Assembly: GCA_029339505.1 (NCBI GenBank)
Contig: JAQISU010000098.1
Span: forward strand, 1,311,501 to 1,375,500
Length of the DNA stretch: 64,000 nucleotides
DNA from: Unio delphinus
Lineage: Eukaryota > Mollusca > Bivalvia > Unionida > Unionidae
Reading direction: 5' to 3'
Shown here: positions 40,013 through 52,961 of the stretch, piece after piece
How the letters are laid out: the number at the start of each line of letters is the position of its first letter
How positions within the stretch are numbered: position 1 is the stretch's first letter
Position numbers and translations under genes: made by a program
The notes under the pieces: model-generated
The model's database searches: none
The model's input: only the letters and a program-made list of their open reading frames with translations
What the model was told of the DNA's origin: nothing

Positions 40013-42176
40013 TAATCAATTAGACTAACAACAGATTGTAGAAAAATATATTTTAAAGTTTTATGTTTACACAGCAAACCATATATTTTAATATCAGTAG
40101 ATGCTTAACATTTTCAGGGTCTATGTAATTATTATGTGCTGACCAATTTTGGAAATGTATTGCCTGTTAATTAGATTTGTTTGAAGCATCAGCTGTCAGT
40201 AGCAGAGATGAGTTACAATGAGCTAAATTTTGAATCTCTAAAAATGTAGCTTGATCAGCTATACATACTGAATAAACTTGGATCCCTGAGAATTGCCAAT
40301 ACCAGTCAGTTCTGGGCTCACTGTGAAACTTTAATCGAAATCATCTTACATTGTCAGATCCAGCATTAAGTTTTCTGTTCACAAGTCATATTTATTAGAG
40401 GACCAGATTTATATGACAAAACATTCAATGTACGATTGAGCATGTATACACATGCACATATATACATGAAAGATAAAGAGGGGAATTGACAACAATAGTT
40501 TCATGGAACATGCATGCCCCACCACAGTACCAAAATGACCTAAATGCAAAATGTAACCAAGATATGATCTTGGATGGATGAATAGACAAGGGTAACAGGA
40601 TGCTGCTAAAACAATGCCATGGTGGGACAACAGAATCTACAAAATTAGTATGGTACATGTAAATTTAGTTGCATTTCAAGGTATCAGGAAAAATAATAAT
40701 CATTTGTGTATCATTTACAGCTGATCCAACATAAAGCAAAATGGATAGGAGTTCATATGCTTTTTTTTAGCACCGATCACATATAGTTTTGACAAGAACA
40801 TGGTCATTGTACTGCTTTTGTAAGGTATTATACTGAAATAATTCCTTTTTGCAATTTTAATTAATTTAAATTTTAATCATTTTATTACATTCATGAATTT
40901 AAAATAAAAATGAAATAAATACAGATACAAGATCCTGTTTCTCACATGACTAAAGAGCAACATCTTCGAAAACACTTGGATGAAAAAATGACGTATTGTA
41001 CGACTTATTTCCAAATTTCATATTTACACTTATGTCATGTGACAACTTGACATGGTATTGTTTTATATTAAAAATGGGTTTGTGAAATGCCTTATCATGA
41101 AAATTAATTCATTTACATAATGTTAGTTTAGATAAATTCATCCTGCACTGACTTCATGAATTTATAAACCTGCAATGATTGTCAAATAAGACAAATCATG
41201 CTAGTATAAAATACCTAATTTTGTTGTGGTAATAAGTCTTTTTTTTCCACATACATTTCTTTTGTATTACTGGTCCATAGGTACGCAATGTTATGTATTT
41301 GTCAAAAGCCTAATTTTTACATTTGTGCAATAATAACTGTTAATATGATTAATAAATGATATTCCATTCTGAAGAATCTATTTTCATGTTTGATAATTAG
41401 CTACCGGTAGTTTGTAATACCCATTTTCACTGTATTCAATTAAATACTGTATTTTCCTGATTCATTGAATAAAAATATTTCTCCACTATTTTCACTGGGT
41501 TTTTTTAACTTTTGGTCATTTCATTTGATCTGGATGTAGTGTATTTTATACCCGTTTACATGGTGGTGTCTCATCCACTTAAACTAGGAAACATGAACTG
41601 AAATTAGATAACAAATTCCCTACATTTCGCATCTCACTGGACAACATTTATTACATATGATTTCATGTTTTCTATCTGAAAAATGTTACCAGATCACATT
41701 TAAATTTGCAATATAAGCCTGCTACCTCCCATATTAAGCTCCACCAAAAGATAATTTTTTTTCTTCTTCTGTCACTATCATATAGACAGGGCAGTCATTC
41801 TTGCCAATTACCATCACTTGCCAACACTAGGTTTCATGCATTTTTGTTAAGCTTCTCTTTTAAATGGCAATGAGATACCTTCCATCAATCCAAACTAAAT
41901 TTATGTGCATTATCAACATCCAAGGATGATTTGGGATTTGTATAATATTTACGTTAAAATAGGATGTATATAATATTTTTTGAATTTGTGAAATTTTTTA
42001 CACTAAAACAACACATGTTGTGATGTATCTTCAGTGTAGCCTTCTGCTTATTGTATACTCACTCAGTTAATTAATTATAGGTATTGTTCATTAAATTACA
42101 ACCACAGTGATGTGATAATTTATCTATTTTGTTTCTACTTGTCATTTCAGTTAAACATGTCTAATAAGCACAAAAA
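40013..42176. other. intergenic, nothing recognised
   Basis: AT-rich sequence without tandem repeats, conserved frames or splice-bounded coding text that can be recognised. Confidence 0.5.
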
Positions 42177-42362
42177 GCAAATTTTTAAGTAAATTATGTT
42201 TATCCGAGAATACTCACATTAACGTTAGGATATAAGCCTGCTACCTCTCGAATCCAGCCCTACTAAAAGGCGAAAAGGTGTCTTTTCATATACACAAAGG
42301 GCAATAACTCTTGCCCCTTATCTCCCCTTGCCACCGCCAGGTGTCGCTAGTTTTTAAGCTGA
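42177..42362. repeat. DIRS left inverted terminal repeat
   Basis: Outer part gcaaatttttaagtaaatta is not shared with the right ITR, but its complement is found in the internal complementary region. The shared part runs from tcacattaacg to tttttaagct. Confidence 0.85.
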
Positions 42363-42429
42363 GCGATATATACTATACGAGGATGCTCGCATGGCAGGGT
42401 GGTCGGGAGGGTTTATAAGTAATGTGATT

Positions 42430-42510
42430 GGGTAAGTATTCTCAAAGAAACATAATTTAGTTAAAAATTTGCTTTCTCCTTCAAATACGTTCCCCTATCA
42501 CATTAACGTT
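42430..42510. repeat. DIRS internal complementary region
   Basis: Reads attctcaaagaaacataatt, agttaaaaatttgc (complement of the left end) joined to tttctccttcaaatacgttc, ccctatcacattaacg (complement of the right end). This junction marks the element's true ends at about 42177 and 47613 and is the template used to circularise DIRS elements (family knowledge). Confidence 0.85.
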
Positions 42511-42757
42511 AGGAGAATAGGTAATAGGAGGAGGAAATGCTGAGCATCCTACCTCCACCCCGGGTATCCTCTAGGGAATGATGGCTGGATTCCCCATGTG
42601 AACGATAACCCGTTCTCCTAATTTCATCAGCAACACATCCCAGGGTCACGTGATATGTGACCCCTTTTTACGGTTAAGAAGATAGTTATTGAAATCTTCT
42701 TACCTACAAAAATATTTCTGGTGAATCCAGCGAAGCTGATAGGCTGTGCTGATTGTT

Positions 42758-43800
42758 TTAAATGGGTCTGGTGGTCATCTGGGCTGCCAACACCGGACCT
42801 ACCAGATTCAAGGTTTGCCTCTGCAGAGTCAAATCTCTAAGATAAAACTGGAGAAGGTTGACTCTGCATGCCAGCCAACAGCTTCAATTATATGTCGGAT
42901 CGAACGGTAATCTTCATGAGGCGACACTGATCTTGTGAGACCTCAGAGTACACTGAGCGTATAACCCACTTCAGCCATGAAGCAAGGGCTTGAGGGATGA
43001 TATCCCATTTCCCAGCTGTCACCAGAAGAAAGAGGTGCTTGCATGTGACTCAGCTCGCCTCTGTGTGTTTAAATTAGTGATTGAGTGCATGAACAGGATC
43101 TTGCATGGCTGCTGATCTTGACTTATCTACGGAAGAGAGCAAGCCAATGACAACTCTTTGATTGCCAGTGGATGGTAACCTATTTTTGGCTACGAAGCCT
43201 GGCTGCGTCAAGAGGACCACCGAACCATCTGATCTGAACTGAAGATAGTTTGGGTCACTGGAAAGGGCATGTAACTCACTTACCCTGCATGCTGAAGCTA
43301 AGGCTATGTTTTGTATGATAGTAGCTTTAACGAAGTGTGGTCTAAAGACTCAAATTTGTATGAATTGAGCCATGTTAAATCCCAGGACATATTCCATTTT
43401 GGAAACAGAGTGAGAGATTTTGGTCGATTGAACTCAAAATTGGCTAAAAGATCTGACAGATCTTCGTTATGCTCTATATCACATCTACCATGATGGCGGA
43501 ATGTGTCTGATATCATAGAGCAGTAGCCTTTGATAGTAATTGGGGCCAACTGTTTCTCCTCGAAAAGCCAGAGAGAAAAAAAAAGTCGGCCAGTTCAGTT
43601 ATTGATGTGGTACCAGTCCCTGAAAACATGCCACTTTCCCTCGTAAGCCTTCAGAGTGGAGGGCCTTCTTGCTCTCGGATTCTCTCCACAATCGAAGGTT
43701 TAAATTGTTTGTCTCGCAAGGCTGTCCGGACAAGAGCCAAGCGTGAAGAAGAAGACAGTCCAAGCAGGAGTGGAACACCCGTGACCGCGGTTGCTTGAGA
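42758..43800 (-). pseudogene. DIRS tyrosine recombinase, frameshifted
   Basis: Minus-strand text includes APITIKGYCSMISDTFRHHG, LKLLSYKT, then ALASACRVSELHALS with the first catalytic arginine, FVAKNRLPS, and further on IEAVGWHAESTFSSF. The tyrosine (FYLRD) is in a different frame, one base lost just before it, and at least two more frame changes or stops lie between. Ends in TAA at 42758. Would have excised and integrated the circular DNA; cannot function as it stands. Confidence 0.8.
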
Positions 43801-45502
43801 AGATTTGGGGTGGCTGGAATCTTCCTGGGTAGATCTATCACTAGATCAAGTAGATCGGTGACCCAGGGCTTGTTCCATCTGAGAGGGGCAATCAGAATCA
43901 TCTGACAGTTCTGACCCCTTAACATCTGGATTATTTTTGGTACCAAGACCGTGGGAGAGTAGGCGTATGCCCACAATACCTCCCAGCTGATTGACAGAAC
44001 GTCCACGGCCCAAGCCTCTGGGTCTGGAACCAGAGAGACGAGGGTGGGCAACTTGCGAATCCACCTTGTCGCAAAAAAATCGATCATCGGACGCCCCCAA
44101 AGTGTGCAAATCCGAAAAAAGACCAACTGATGGAGTAACCATTCCGTGTGAATGACTTGACCTTTCCTGGATAGAGTGTCGGCCAAGACATCGAGTCTGC
44201 GGGGAATGTGTCTGATTTGTACGTTGATGTGAAGGTTTTCGCACCAACGTAGAAACTGCCAGATTAGAATGCACAAGTCTGGTGATTTGGTGCCCCCTTG
44301 TTTGAAGAGGTAAGACAACACCACATAGTTGTCTGACATAATGAGGACAGTTTTGCCTAAGAGTTGATCCTTCCAAAAAATGAAAGGCATTGGTGAGAGC
44401 CTTTATTTCTGAAAGATTGATGTGGAGAAGGCTCTCCCCTGGCCCCCACGTACCGCTGACGGTATCGAAGTCCGGCAACAGGTGGGCACCCCAACCGTAG
44501 ATACTGCAGGCGGTACATACCGTTATCTCCGCTTGATGTATCGCCAGAGGAATCCCTGTGGACAGCCAATTGGAGTTGTGCCAATGACGCAAGAATGATC
44601 GTATCTCGGGCATGATCATTATTGTGTGATTAAAGGGACTTGGAAAAAAAGGGCGCCATTGTGCTAGCAACGTAAGGGGCGCATAAAGACAGCCGAGCGG
44701 GATCAAGTCCGCCGCCGCATTGAATAATCCGAGGAGTTGCAAGAACTCTCTCGCTGAAATGCACATCCTGTTGGAAATGGACTCGACGAGTTCGATGATC
44801 CGGGTGATCTCAAACGCGAGGAAACCTTGCCAGATTCAGATCGGCGAGAAACTCCATACCCAAATGGACCAAAACACTGGGATGGACAGAGATCGGACTT
44901 TTCCCAGTTCATAAGAAAGCCTAGATGATCTGAAAGTGATAGAAGCTCGTTTCTGTTTTTGAGCAGAGTAGAACTTAACATATGTTTCTGGAGGATATCG
45001 TCCAAGTACTCTGCCGTCATTATAGATGAAGTCGAGCGGAACAGGGTGACGTCGCAATCCATAACCTTGGTAAAAACCCAAGGGCTGATGTTGAGGCCAA
45101 AAGGTAGGACCTAGAACTGATAAACCCAGTTGCGGTAACAAAACGGAGAAATTTCCGTGACGCGGGGTGGATAGGGACGTGTAAATATGCGTCGGTCATA
45201 TCTAGACTGACGGTATACCCGTCCCGTCTAATGGCAAGACGGATTGATCTCGCCGTCGCCATATTGAATTTCGGTGGTAAAATGTATTGGTTGAGGCGAA
45301 ATAAAGTGGTCCAGTGGTCCTGAAAATGCAGGAGGCGGGTGCCCACAGATAGTCTGTCCGCGGGCGGTGGGGAGGGTATGTCAACGTCTAGAGTTAGGAG
45401 GCTTGAAGGCGGAGAAACTTGGTTTTTGCCGCCTCTGTATGGTTGCCTCCTTGCTTGATTAGACTGTTGTCTCCCGGCATTGGGTTGGGATCTATACTGC
45501 AC
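43800..45502 (-). pseudogene. DIRS reverse transcriptase / RNase H, frameshifted
   Basis: Pieces in different minus-strand frames: LDMTDAYLHVPIHPASRKFL (RT, with the first catalytic aspartate), then AEYLDDIL (RT YxDD-like box), then SIYGWGAHLLPDFDTVSGTW (RNase H) and SDNYVVLSYLFKQGG and DVLADTLSRKG near the RNase H end. The first RNase H aspartate, usually in T-D-A-S, reads T-A-C-S. At least three frameshifts separate the pieces. Confidence 0.85.
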
Positions 45503-45659
45503 GTTTGATTGTAAGGATCCCTTTTCCCTGGTCCGCCTATCATCCCTCCGCTGTGGCAGGGGTTGATTGTTTCGAAACGCCTGCGAAGGTTGGGTGGTGA
45601 GTTGGAGGGGCAGTTCCTGATCTGCCTGCCTCCGAACTTCAATTTTTCCCCCAAAGAGT

Positions 45660-45916
45660 TTGTTTTTTGTTTGTTTTTATAGGGTTTAACGCCATTTTTC
45701 AGCAAACAATAGGATATACAAGGCGTCAAGTATTATTGGTAGAGGAAAAACCCGGGAAAACCCCCGGAAAGAACCACCGACCCATGATAAGCTACTGGCA
45801 AGCTTTCTCACATAACTACATTAGCTGAATCTTAAACTCGAACCCACACAGACAGAGGTGAGACGGCAGTGATCCGTAACGAACAGCGCTTTAGACCACT
45901 CGCCCCCACCCCCCTT
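45660..45916 (-). mobile_element. tRNA-derived SINE family 1 nested in the DIRS element
   Basis: Minus-strand copy with B box gggttcgagttta and the gctaatgtagttatgtgaga segment. Flanked by a 7-bp duplication aaagagt (45653-45659 and 45917-45923), so it inserted after the DIRS element. Confidence 0.85.
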
Positions 45917-45923
45917 AAAGAGT

Positions 45924-47110
45924 AAAGGTGACCCAAACGGAGACATCCGTAAAGCCAGAGTAGGATGGGGCTTGAGCGACGTGGATCGCAGACATGCATC
46001 ACATCGTATCAGGTCTAAGTTGGCAGAAACAGTCAACGCATTGGCCATGGAATGGGTGAACTCCCTTGTTAATAACTCTAGCCATCTGGGCCGTCGCTTC
46101 CCAAGCGTGGTCATTGATGGATTTTCCTGCGAGTCGGAAAATGGCTAGTGAAGCCAAGTCTAACATTGAAGACATTTCGGACTAGCTTTGACGTGGCATT
46201 GGAGATCAGTACTGAAGGTTTCTGGGTGAGTTTTGTACCAGCGACACGAGAACGTTACTGGTACTTGGCTTTCTAAATTTTTTGCCGACTGGGGAAAGAA
46301 CCGGAAGGAAGTCGTCTATCACCGGTACTGGCCACTCCAATGGGCTGGCTGGACGGACAGATTTCTCACTGAAACCTCTGTCATAGTATTGGTATGTTGC
46401 CGGTGGTACAGCTTGATGGACGGATTTGTCACTAAAATCCCCGTAAATCATAGTTGGTCGGACTGTTTTAGCAATAAGGTCCCCATGCTGGGACGGCCGG
46501 TGACGTAGAGTTTGTATCATGAAATAGATCCAATGGATCCGGTAAAAAAAAACATACGTCCGGACTTACAGACCCGAAGGCCATGCACGGACATGCGGGG
46601 GACTTGCGTTCACTGGGCAGCATAAAATTGGGAGAACACTCCCCCAAAGAGGTAACATCTGGCCTGATGTCAATAGCTGCGTTGTAGTTTCCTGGACCAA
46701 ACGACGCATCTGTTCAAAGGCGGACTTTTGTACCATGTCAACATTATTTTCCTCCATTGCCGCTGATGTCACTGTGGCTGACATTTGCAGATGACGAACA
46801 TTAGGTGGGGGGTGACCCCAACATCCCCTACAAGACTCGCAATGGAGGCTGACTTCGGATGTATACTGAGGACAGCAATACTATCCGTCTCCGATCTATT
46901 CCGTCTATCTCTCCCTTTTGCTGCCTTCTGGATTACATCAGCTAACATTGGCTCTGTCCACGTATTACACACGCTACATGGTATAGATGATGTACACTTC
47001 GTACATACAATACAAGTGTCATGGTTGTCTTCTTTTGTTTGAACTTTTTGCATTTCATGCATTTGGTTGACATTTCTACTAAAACAACAAAAGAAGATAA
47101 AACAAAGCAC
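45924..47110 (-). pseudogene. DIRS gag-like region, broken
   Basis: Minus-strand 46769-47110 has paired cysteines (CIVCTKCTSSIPCSVCNTW) and ADVIQKAAKGRDRRNRSETD; further pieces at 46206-46784. No function is directly shown; position before RT and the cysteine pattern suggest gag. Separated from RT by the SINE at 45660-45916. Confidence 0.6.
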
Positions 47111-47439
47111 AAATTAGCAATTCAGCATGTTATTAATTCGCTAATATCACAACCGTTACTAATGGAGTAAGCGAAATTATTTAGTGTCGCGTTAACTCGT
47201 AAATGACAACACGAGTACCGCATTAGCGTGTTGTAACGTGGTCATCAATAGACGAAGTCCGTAAAAGATGACCAAGTCCCTCAAATTTTTTTTTAAAAAT
47301 TGTAAAATAATGTATACAACCTGTAGAAGAATGATTGTCCAACACAATAATTCCAAATTTAACTTCGAATGGTCCGATTTAACACTAAGATAGCTTGGAT
47401 TGTATGGAGGTATAATGTACGTTGTTAACAGTACAAGCG

Positions 47440-47613
47440 AAGCTTAAAAACTAGCGACACCTGGTGGTCGCAAGGGTAGATAAGGGGCAAGAGTTATTGA
47501 CCTTTGTCTATATGAGATAGACAGAAAAGACGGTTTTTCGTCTTTTAGAAGGGCTGGATTCGAGAGGTAGCAGGCTTATATCCTAACGTTAATGTGATCG
47601 GGGAACATATCTG
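47440..47613. repeat. DIRS right inverted terminal repeat
   Basis: Inverse of the left ITR over about 150 bases with small indels (for example the extra tgtctatctc stretch); ends tgaaggagaaa. Confidence 0.85.
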
Positions 47614-50600
47614 AAGGAGAAAATACAACAGTTAAAGCTAGGAAAGATATAGGTCATGCCTTGCATGTACATGTTCTTGCAGCATGTGTTATGTTCAGAA
47701 GTTATCAGATCTACTGTGCTTCAAAAGTCGACTAAAGGCAGGGAAGAGTGAAAAATCAATGAAGACAAGTTCTGATGTTTTAAGTATCCATGTGAAAATG
47801 GAATCTATTATGGGATATTTTACTTTGATCCTACCCATCCTAAAGTGAGACGGACACAGCATTCTGCCACCATCACCACAGCAGACTTGGAGGAGCTATA
47901 AAATATCACAACTAGCTGTGCCATCCTTCAAACAACACATGCTAGAACTGGTGCAAGAGACATTGACAAAATTTCTTAATTCCAGCCAATTTTTGACAAT
48001 TTTTCTTTCTTACATTTAAGCAGCATGGTGGCTGCAACTCACCCTGCATTTCTATGCATGACCTTCAGGCTGGTATGTCTGGGCATATGGAGTATATTTG
48101 GATCCAGCATACAGTTTAGCATCATTGTTTGGATCCATACAGTCAGTTTGTCTAAGCCCAGCATTATCTATGGTTATCTTAGTAACATATCCATCCATTT
48201 GGCTATGCATACAACTTCTTCTATTTATAATTACTAGGATCTTAGTGACAGAACCATCCATATTGTCAGGACGACTACTACACTTGCATATTGTGATGTG
48301 GACTAGAGTCCATTCAACCATGCTTACAGAATAACCAGTAGCAAAGTACTGGCTGGCAAATGCGCTGACCATTATCCCATTTAACCAGCCGCTTGTCCTG
48401 GTATGACAAAACTGACTGGTTAAATCAGGTTTTATTATACTCACTGTTTACCAATAGGATATTGACCATCAAATTATAAAGACAATGGCACTGCATCTTC
48501 ACTCCCACAGGGAATGGTTTATTCCAAAAGGGAAGCGTACAATGAACAGGAGACTTCGCACAGTGAGTATCAGGAAACTCCCTGAGCAAAATCTCTAATC
48601 TGATTCAACCATGGATATGACCGATGTGATGTGATTAGGACTTTTAACATAGCTTTAACAATTTTTTTTAGTCATATTGCTATGATGTCTGCAGTGTGGC
48701 AGTTTATGGTGATTGTCTAGCTCTGGGGCATCAGTCACATTATCCTGACACCAGGCTGATCAGTCCTAACACTAACCTATTAATGCGGAGTGCCTTGCGA
48801 GGTAGCTGATGGTACCATTTTTTATAAGTCTTTGGTACGACTCCACCAGAGTTCGAACACATGACCTCCCACTTCTAAGGCATAAACTCTAACTACTAGG
48901 CCACCGGAGTGGTCGGATTGGACCGAGTTTAGTTTTAAAAGCTGCAATGAAGGAGGTATCATGGGTTTTGCCGGCATTGGAATGCACTCCACCTCCTGCC
49001 ATCACACAACTAAAAGGTCAAAGCATCACAATGAGGAAGAGTCTCCAGCCTCCCCAATCAACCAAAATCAAAGAGATTAAGCAGCTGTCTGGACAACAAT
49101 TGTGACCCCAGGAATGCTTAAAGGTTTCTTTTCTAAGAGAATACCGTACTGAATATTAAATCATCTCCTGTGCCCATAATAAAGAGTATTAATTTCTCTA
49201 AGCGTTTTTTCAATTATATTGTTATTTTTAACACAATTCCGCTAAAACGAGTGGTTGATGGATATACAGACAAGGACATACAAAAGGACAGCAACATGGG
49301 AAAAAATGAAAAGCATGAATCATGGAGCCTTTTGGTGATAGAACTGCATCAATACCACTTGCTGCATATATTAAAGTCTGCTCACCTTTATAAAACAAAT
49401 ACAATTATCCCCATGGAGTTGCAGCATTATTTACTAAAACTATGTTGGTCAGTGACACTAAATATGACCAGCAGTTGTGATAGCGCACTGAAAAAATTAT
49501 TATCTATTATCTAAAAATCTTTCAATGGAACATAAATCCCAGATCTGAAAAACATTTACAGTAACATGTAGAAATTGCACTTGTAGGACAGTAACAAGCT
49601 AATACCATATCATCCCATTCATATTAGCTTCATCACTAAGTTCGTTGTATTCCCTCACATGAAACAGAGAAATCTTGCTCATTTGCTAACCAAACTTTTC
49701 TTTTTTCAGCCCAGTAGCTCAGACTTGGTGTCCATGTGCTAGGAACTACTTTTCAAGGCAAGAAACTTGTTCTTCTGTGTCTGATGGATATGTTTTACAA
49801 ACAACAAAAACATATATAAGAAAAATATCTTAACTTATAAAAGGATATCAAGGCCTCTACAACTTTGAAAACAAATCATACAAAGCATTTCAAATTAGAC
49901 ACACACATACATGAATTTGTGCTATTTAGTAAAGCTCATAAAGAAAGGCATATCAACCTAAAACTGCTAAATCCATCAGTGCTGATCAAATGAAAAGAGT
50001 TGTTAGTATCCCCGCTGTTTGGATGATCTCTCTTTAAGCAAGATTGTGAATAAAATAAAGAATAATTTGAGTTTGATGACAGACAATGACGAGAGAAGTA
50101 AAAACACAAGGAATGAAAAACCAAGAATGTACATTAACACATTTCCAGAAAAGTGTCCTGTCTCTACAAATGCTATAAGAAGAATCATCGTGGTGAATTT
50201 TGTGACCTGACCATACAATCCAATTTGCCCATGTGGATGCACCTGTGCCCTGAAATGGATTTTTATGGGTACCATTTGGGAGCAAAGACTTTGAGTACCC
50301 TAATGGGGAAAAAAGGTTCTGAAAACAAACTTCCCTGGCTGACCCCTAAATGTATCATACAAACTCAAGTGAGACAATATTATGCTAGAAACTAACAAAA
50401 AACACAGTTTCTGACATGTTATACACATCACTGGCTACAAAAATCCAAACTCTCTATAGAGCAAACTCAAAGCTGGCAACAACCAAAAAATATGTTATGC
50501 CAAAGCAGCTGTCTTTAAACTCTGCCAGACCTGCAATCCACCCCAGTTTAATAAAGCATAATACAACTGCAAATGATAACTCATGCACTCACTAATTAGA

Positions 50601-51499
50601 GTGGTTCATTCATCAGTCCACACACTATTCCACAGGAAAATTTCCATGTTGCATATCATTGCTATAGTAATAGGAACACTTGCCACATTTCCACGACAGA
50701 AAATATTTATTCCAAGAAATCATGAATTAGAAATCTCAGTTTACTACACATTTTGAAAGAGCTGTGTAATTTTACTGTACCATTGACTACCATATAACTT
50801 TCCACTGATAAGATAAAGGTTTTCCTTAAAAAATACATTATGTATTATGTTATGTTATATGCTTAAATGTTATAATACCAAATGTTGTTCCTATATTCTC
50901 ATGTAGAATTATGTACTTTAACAGGGTCAGCTGATCACCACTGCCCTTATTAACATATTCCTTAAATATGCACTGTTTACAAACAAAAGCATGTTGCTCC
51001 AGTCATGATATAATGTGTAAAAATGTTATTTTGGTTTTTCCATTCTTTTCTAAAAGCAGCATATGACCTGATCACCTATATGAAAAGAGAGAGGCAATAA
51101 TAGTTCATGATTAATACTGTGTTTTGAATTTGTAAGCTGTATTGCAAATGTGCAGGGTTATTTTAATTTGAATGGAATATGCAATGCTGGGCGAGGAAAA
51201 TGGTCTATGTTGGTGTTTGTACCAAAACAAGGAAATCCTAGTCATGTGGTGACAAATAATATAACCCCTTAATTGGAATTTCCTTGTCTCTGTGCAGATC
51301 CCACTATAAACTCTGTCAGACTTTCAAAAAAAAACATAGTAACTTCATGAACAATTATAAAATATTAAGTCTTGAGAACAGTATAAAGCTCTGTAAATCT
51401 CCACACCAGAATATTGTGAGATACCACTCACAATATATCAACATAATTGAAAACTCATCAATACAGGCTTCCACACAAAACAATTATCAAAATCTATTC
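47614..51499. other. intergenic apart from the SINE, nothing else recognised
   Basis: Overlapping open frames of 60-130 codons on both strands at 48025-48444 and 49936-50395 shadow each other and show no known domain. No splice-bounded exon was recognised. Confidence 0.5.
48660..48930 (-). mobile_element. tRNA-derived SINE, family 2
   Basis: Minus strand starts ccggtggcctagtagttaga (A box), with tgttcgaactctggtgg as the B-box region, the gtaccatcagctacctcgc and agcctggtgtcag stretches, and ends cactgcagacatcatagcaa. Confidence 0.85.
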
Positions 51500-51742
51500 C
51501 ATGTTGTTGTTTTTAGGGGTTAACACCATTTTTCAGCACACAATTGGCAATACATGGCGGCCAGTATTACTAGTGGGGGAAGAACCCGGGAAAACCACTG
51601 GAAAGAACCACGACCCACGAGAAGCTACTGGCAAGCTTTCTAACATACCCACATTGGCCGAATCTGAGACTTAAACCCACGCAGACAGAGGTGAGATGGC
51701 AGTGATCCGTAACAGAGAGCGCTTTAGACCACTCAGGGCCCC
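51500..51742 (-). mobile_element. tRNA-derived SINE family 1, complete
   Basis: Full minus-strand copy (A box ctgagtggtctaaa, B box gtgggtttaagtctc, gattcggccaatgtgg). Flanked by a perfect 10-bp duplication aaatctattc (51490-51499 and 51743-51752), suggesting a fairly recent insertion. Confidence 0.92.
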
Positions 51743-52838
51743 AAATCTATTCAATAATAATGTTTCTCAAGCATTTGAAAGCTCTGGCACGTTTGCATGA
51801 CAAAATGTGCACAAGAGCACAAATGGTCATAAATGAAAGCTTTTAATGGGGACACAGGTATCAACTTTTGAAACTCTACTCTGAAATATACCCTTTTCAT
51901 GGTAGAACTAAATGCTAATCCATAGTTCAGATAGTTCTTATAAACATGCACATATCTTAGTAAATTACCATTCTTAAGACACAAATGTAAGGATGAAATT
52001 CAACCTCAATGTAGTTAATGAGCAACTGTTGATGGATATATCATATGCAAGAGATAATATTCACATGATGACAACACAGAAGCATACAATTAGCTCAGTT
52101 TGCTATTAGCGAAAATAAAAATAATCCATTGAATCTATTTTGTATTTATTTATCAAGCTGATGAAAATACAGACAAATAATATTTTTCCTTGCATTTGCA
52201 AGAGTAGCAATAAATATAAAATGTGGTAACAATGCTTGCTATGTATGCATACAGTAAACTAACTGGTAATGTGCAATGTTCTTATGATCTTTCTAAATGA
52301 CCAATATTTAAATTCAAACATTATTTGTCTCATCCTTAGTTGTGAGAATTGTAAATGATAGGCTGGAAAAATCACTTTTCTGTTAGCTACTGTGTAAAAC
52401 CAAGTTCTGTACCTTGTCTGCAACTGTAAAAAAATGTTTTTTGTTTTAAAAAAAAGTTAAAGATTTTAATATGGGTCACCATACAAGAAAAATATACAAA
52501 CTTATGCAAGATTTAAGCTTTCATTCCTAATGGGCAAGCTCAGCTAAAAGAAATACTAGTAAATTAGTAAAACTCAAGTCCTTTATGTAAATGCAAATTC
52601 ACTGAACATGTCAATGTTTATTCAAGAATACATAATACAGAACAAGAGAGAAAATATATCAGAAAAAGAAGACTGTCTCTGTCGAATCCATCATTTCAGA
52701 CTATGCATTTTTCAGTCTTTATCCACAAAATCAGGTATAAATTTTTGGATATGATCACATTCACAGCACTTCCCCTAGCTGTGCAAATGGTGCACTAATG
52801 CAAACCTCTAAGAACAGCAGCACTTGCTTTCGAAATGT

Positions 52839-52961
52839 TCATGTGTCTTTCATGGTCAAAATACCATTAGGATCCATGTTGAACTTCGACGGGTCAAAAG
52901 GCTGTCCTTTGAAGGGGGATCCCTCAGCATCCCAGGCTTTCTTCAGCATGTCATGCATTTT
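52839..52961 (-). CDS. NUDCD3: NUDCD3 last exon
   Basis: Acceptor TCATTTTAG. Encodes 40 residues, KMHDMLKKAWDAEGSPFKGQ and PFDPSKFNMDPNGIL and TMKDT, then TGA. It is too short to stand out as an open frame and was found by extending the NUDCD3 alignment. The AEGSPF-G--FDPS tail is diagnostic of the family. A candidate AATAAA for the 3' UTR occurs on this strand near 52147. Confidence 0.92.
   Translation of the reverse strand, partial: KMHDMLKKAWDAEGSPFKGQPFDPSKFNMDPNGILTMKDT

Larger units (their letters stand above)
42177..47613 (-). mobile_element. DIRS-like tyrosine-recombinase retrotransposon, full length, decayed
   Basis: Inverted terminal repeats (42177-42362 and 47440-47613) share tcacattaacgttaggatat, aagcctgctacctctcgaat and aggtgtcgctag. 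An internal complementary region at about 42430-42510 joins the complements of both outer ends. On the minus strand come a gag-like region with paired cysteines, reverse transcriptase, RNase H and a tyrosine recombinase: the DIRS order. It is visibly richer in G and C than its surroundings. Frameshifts and a SINE insertion (45660-45916) make it inactive. No target duplication is expected for this group. Confidence 0.9.

Noticed and set aside
48025..48444. Overlapping frames of 70-130 codons on both strands
   Set aside because: Mutual shadows with no family resemblance; codon text looks random.
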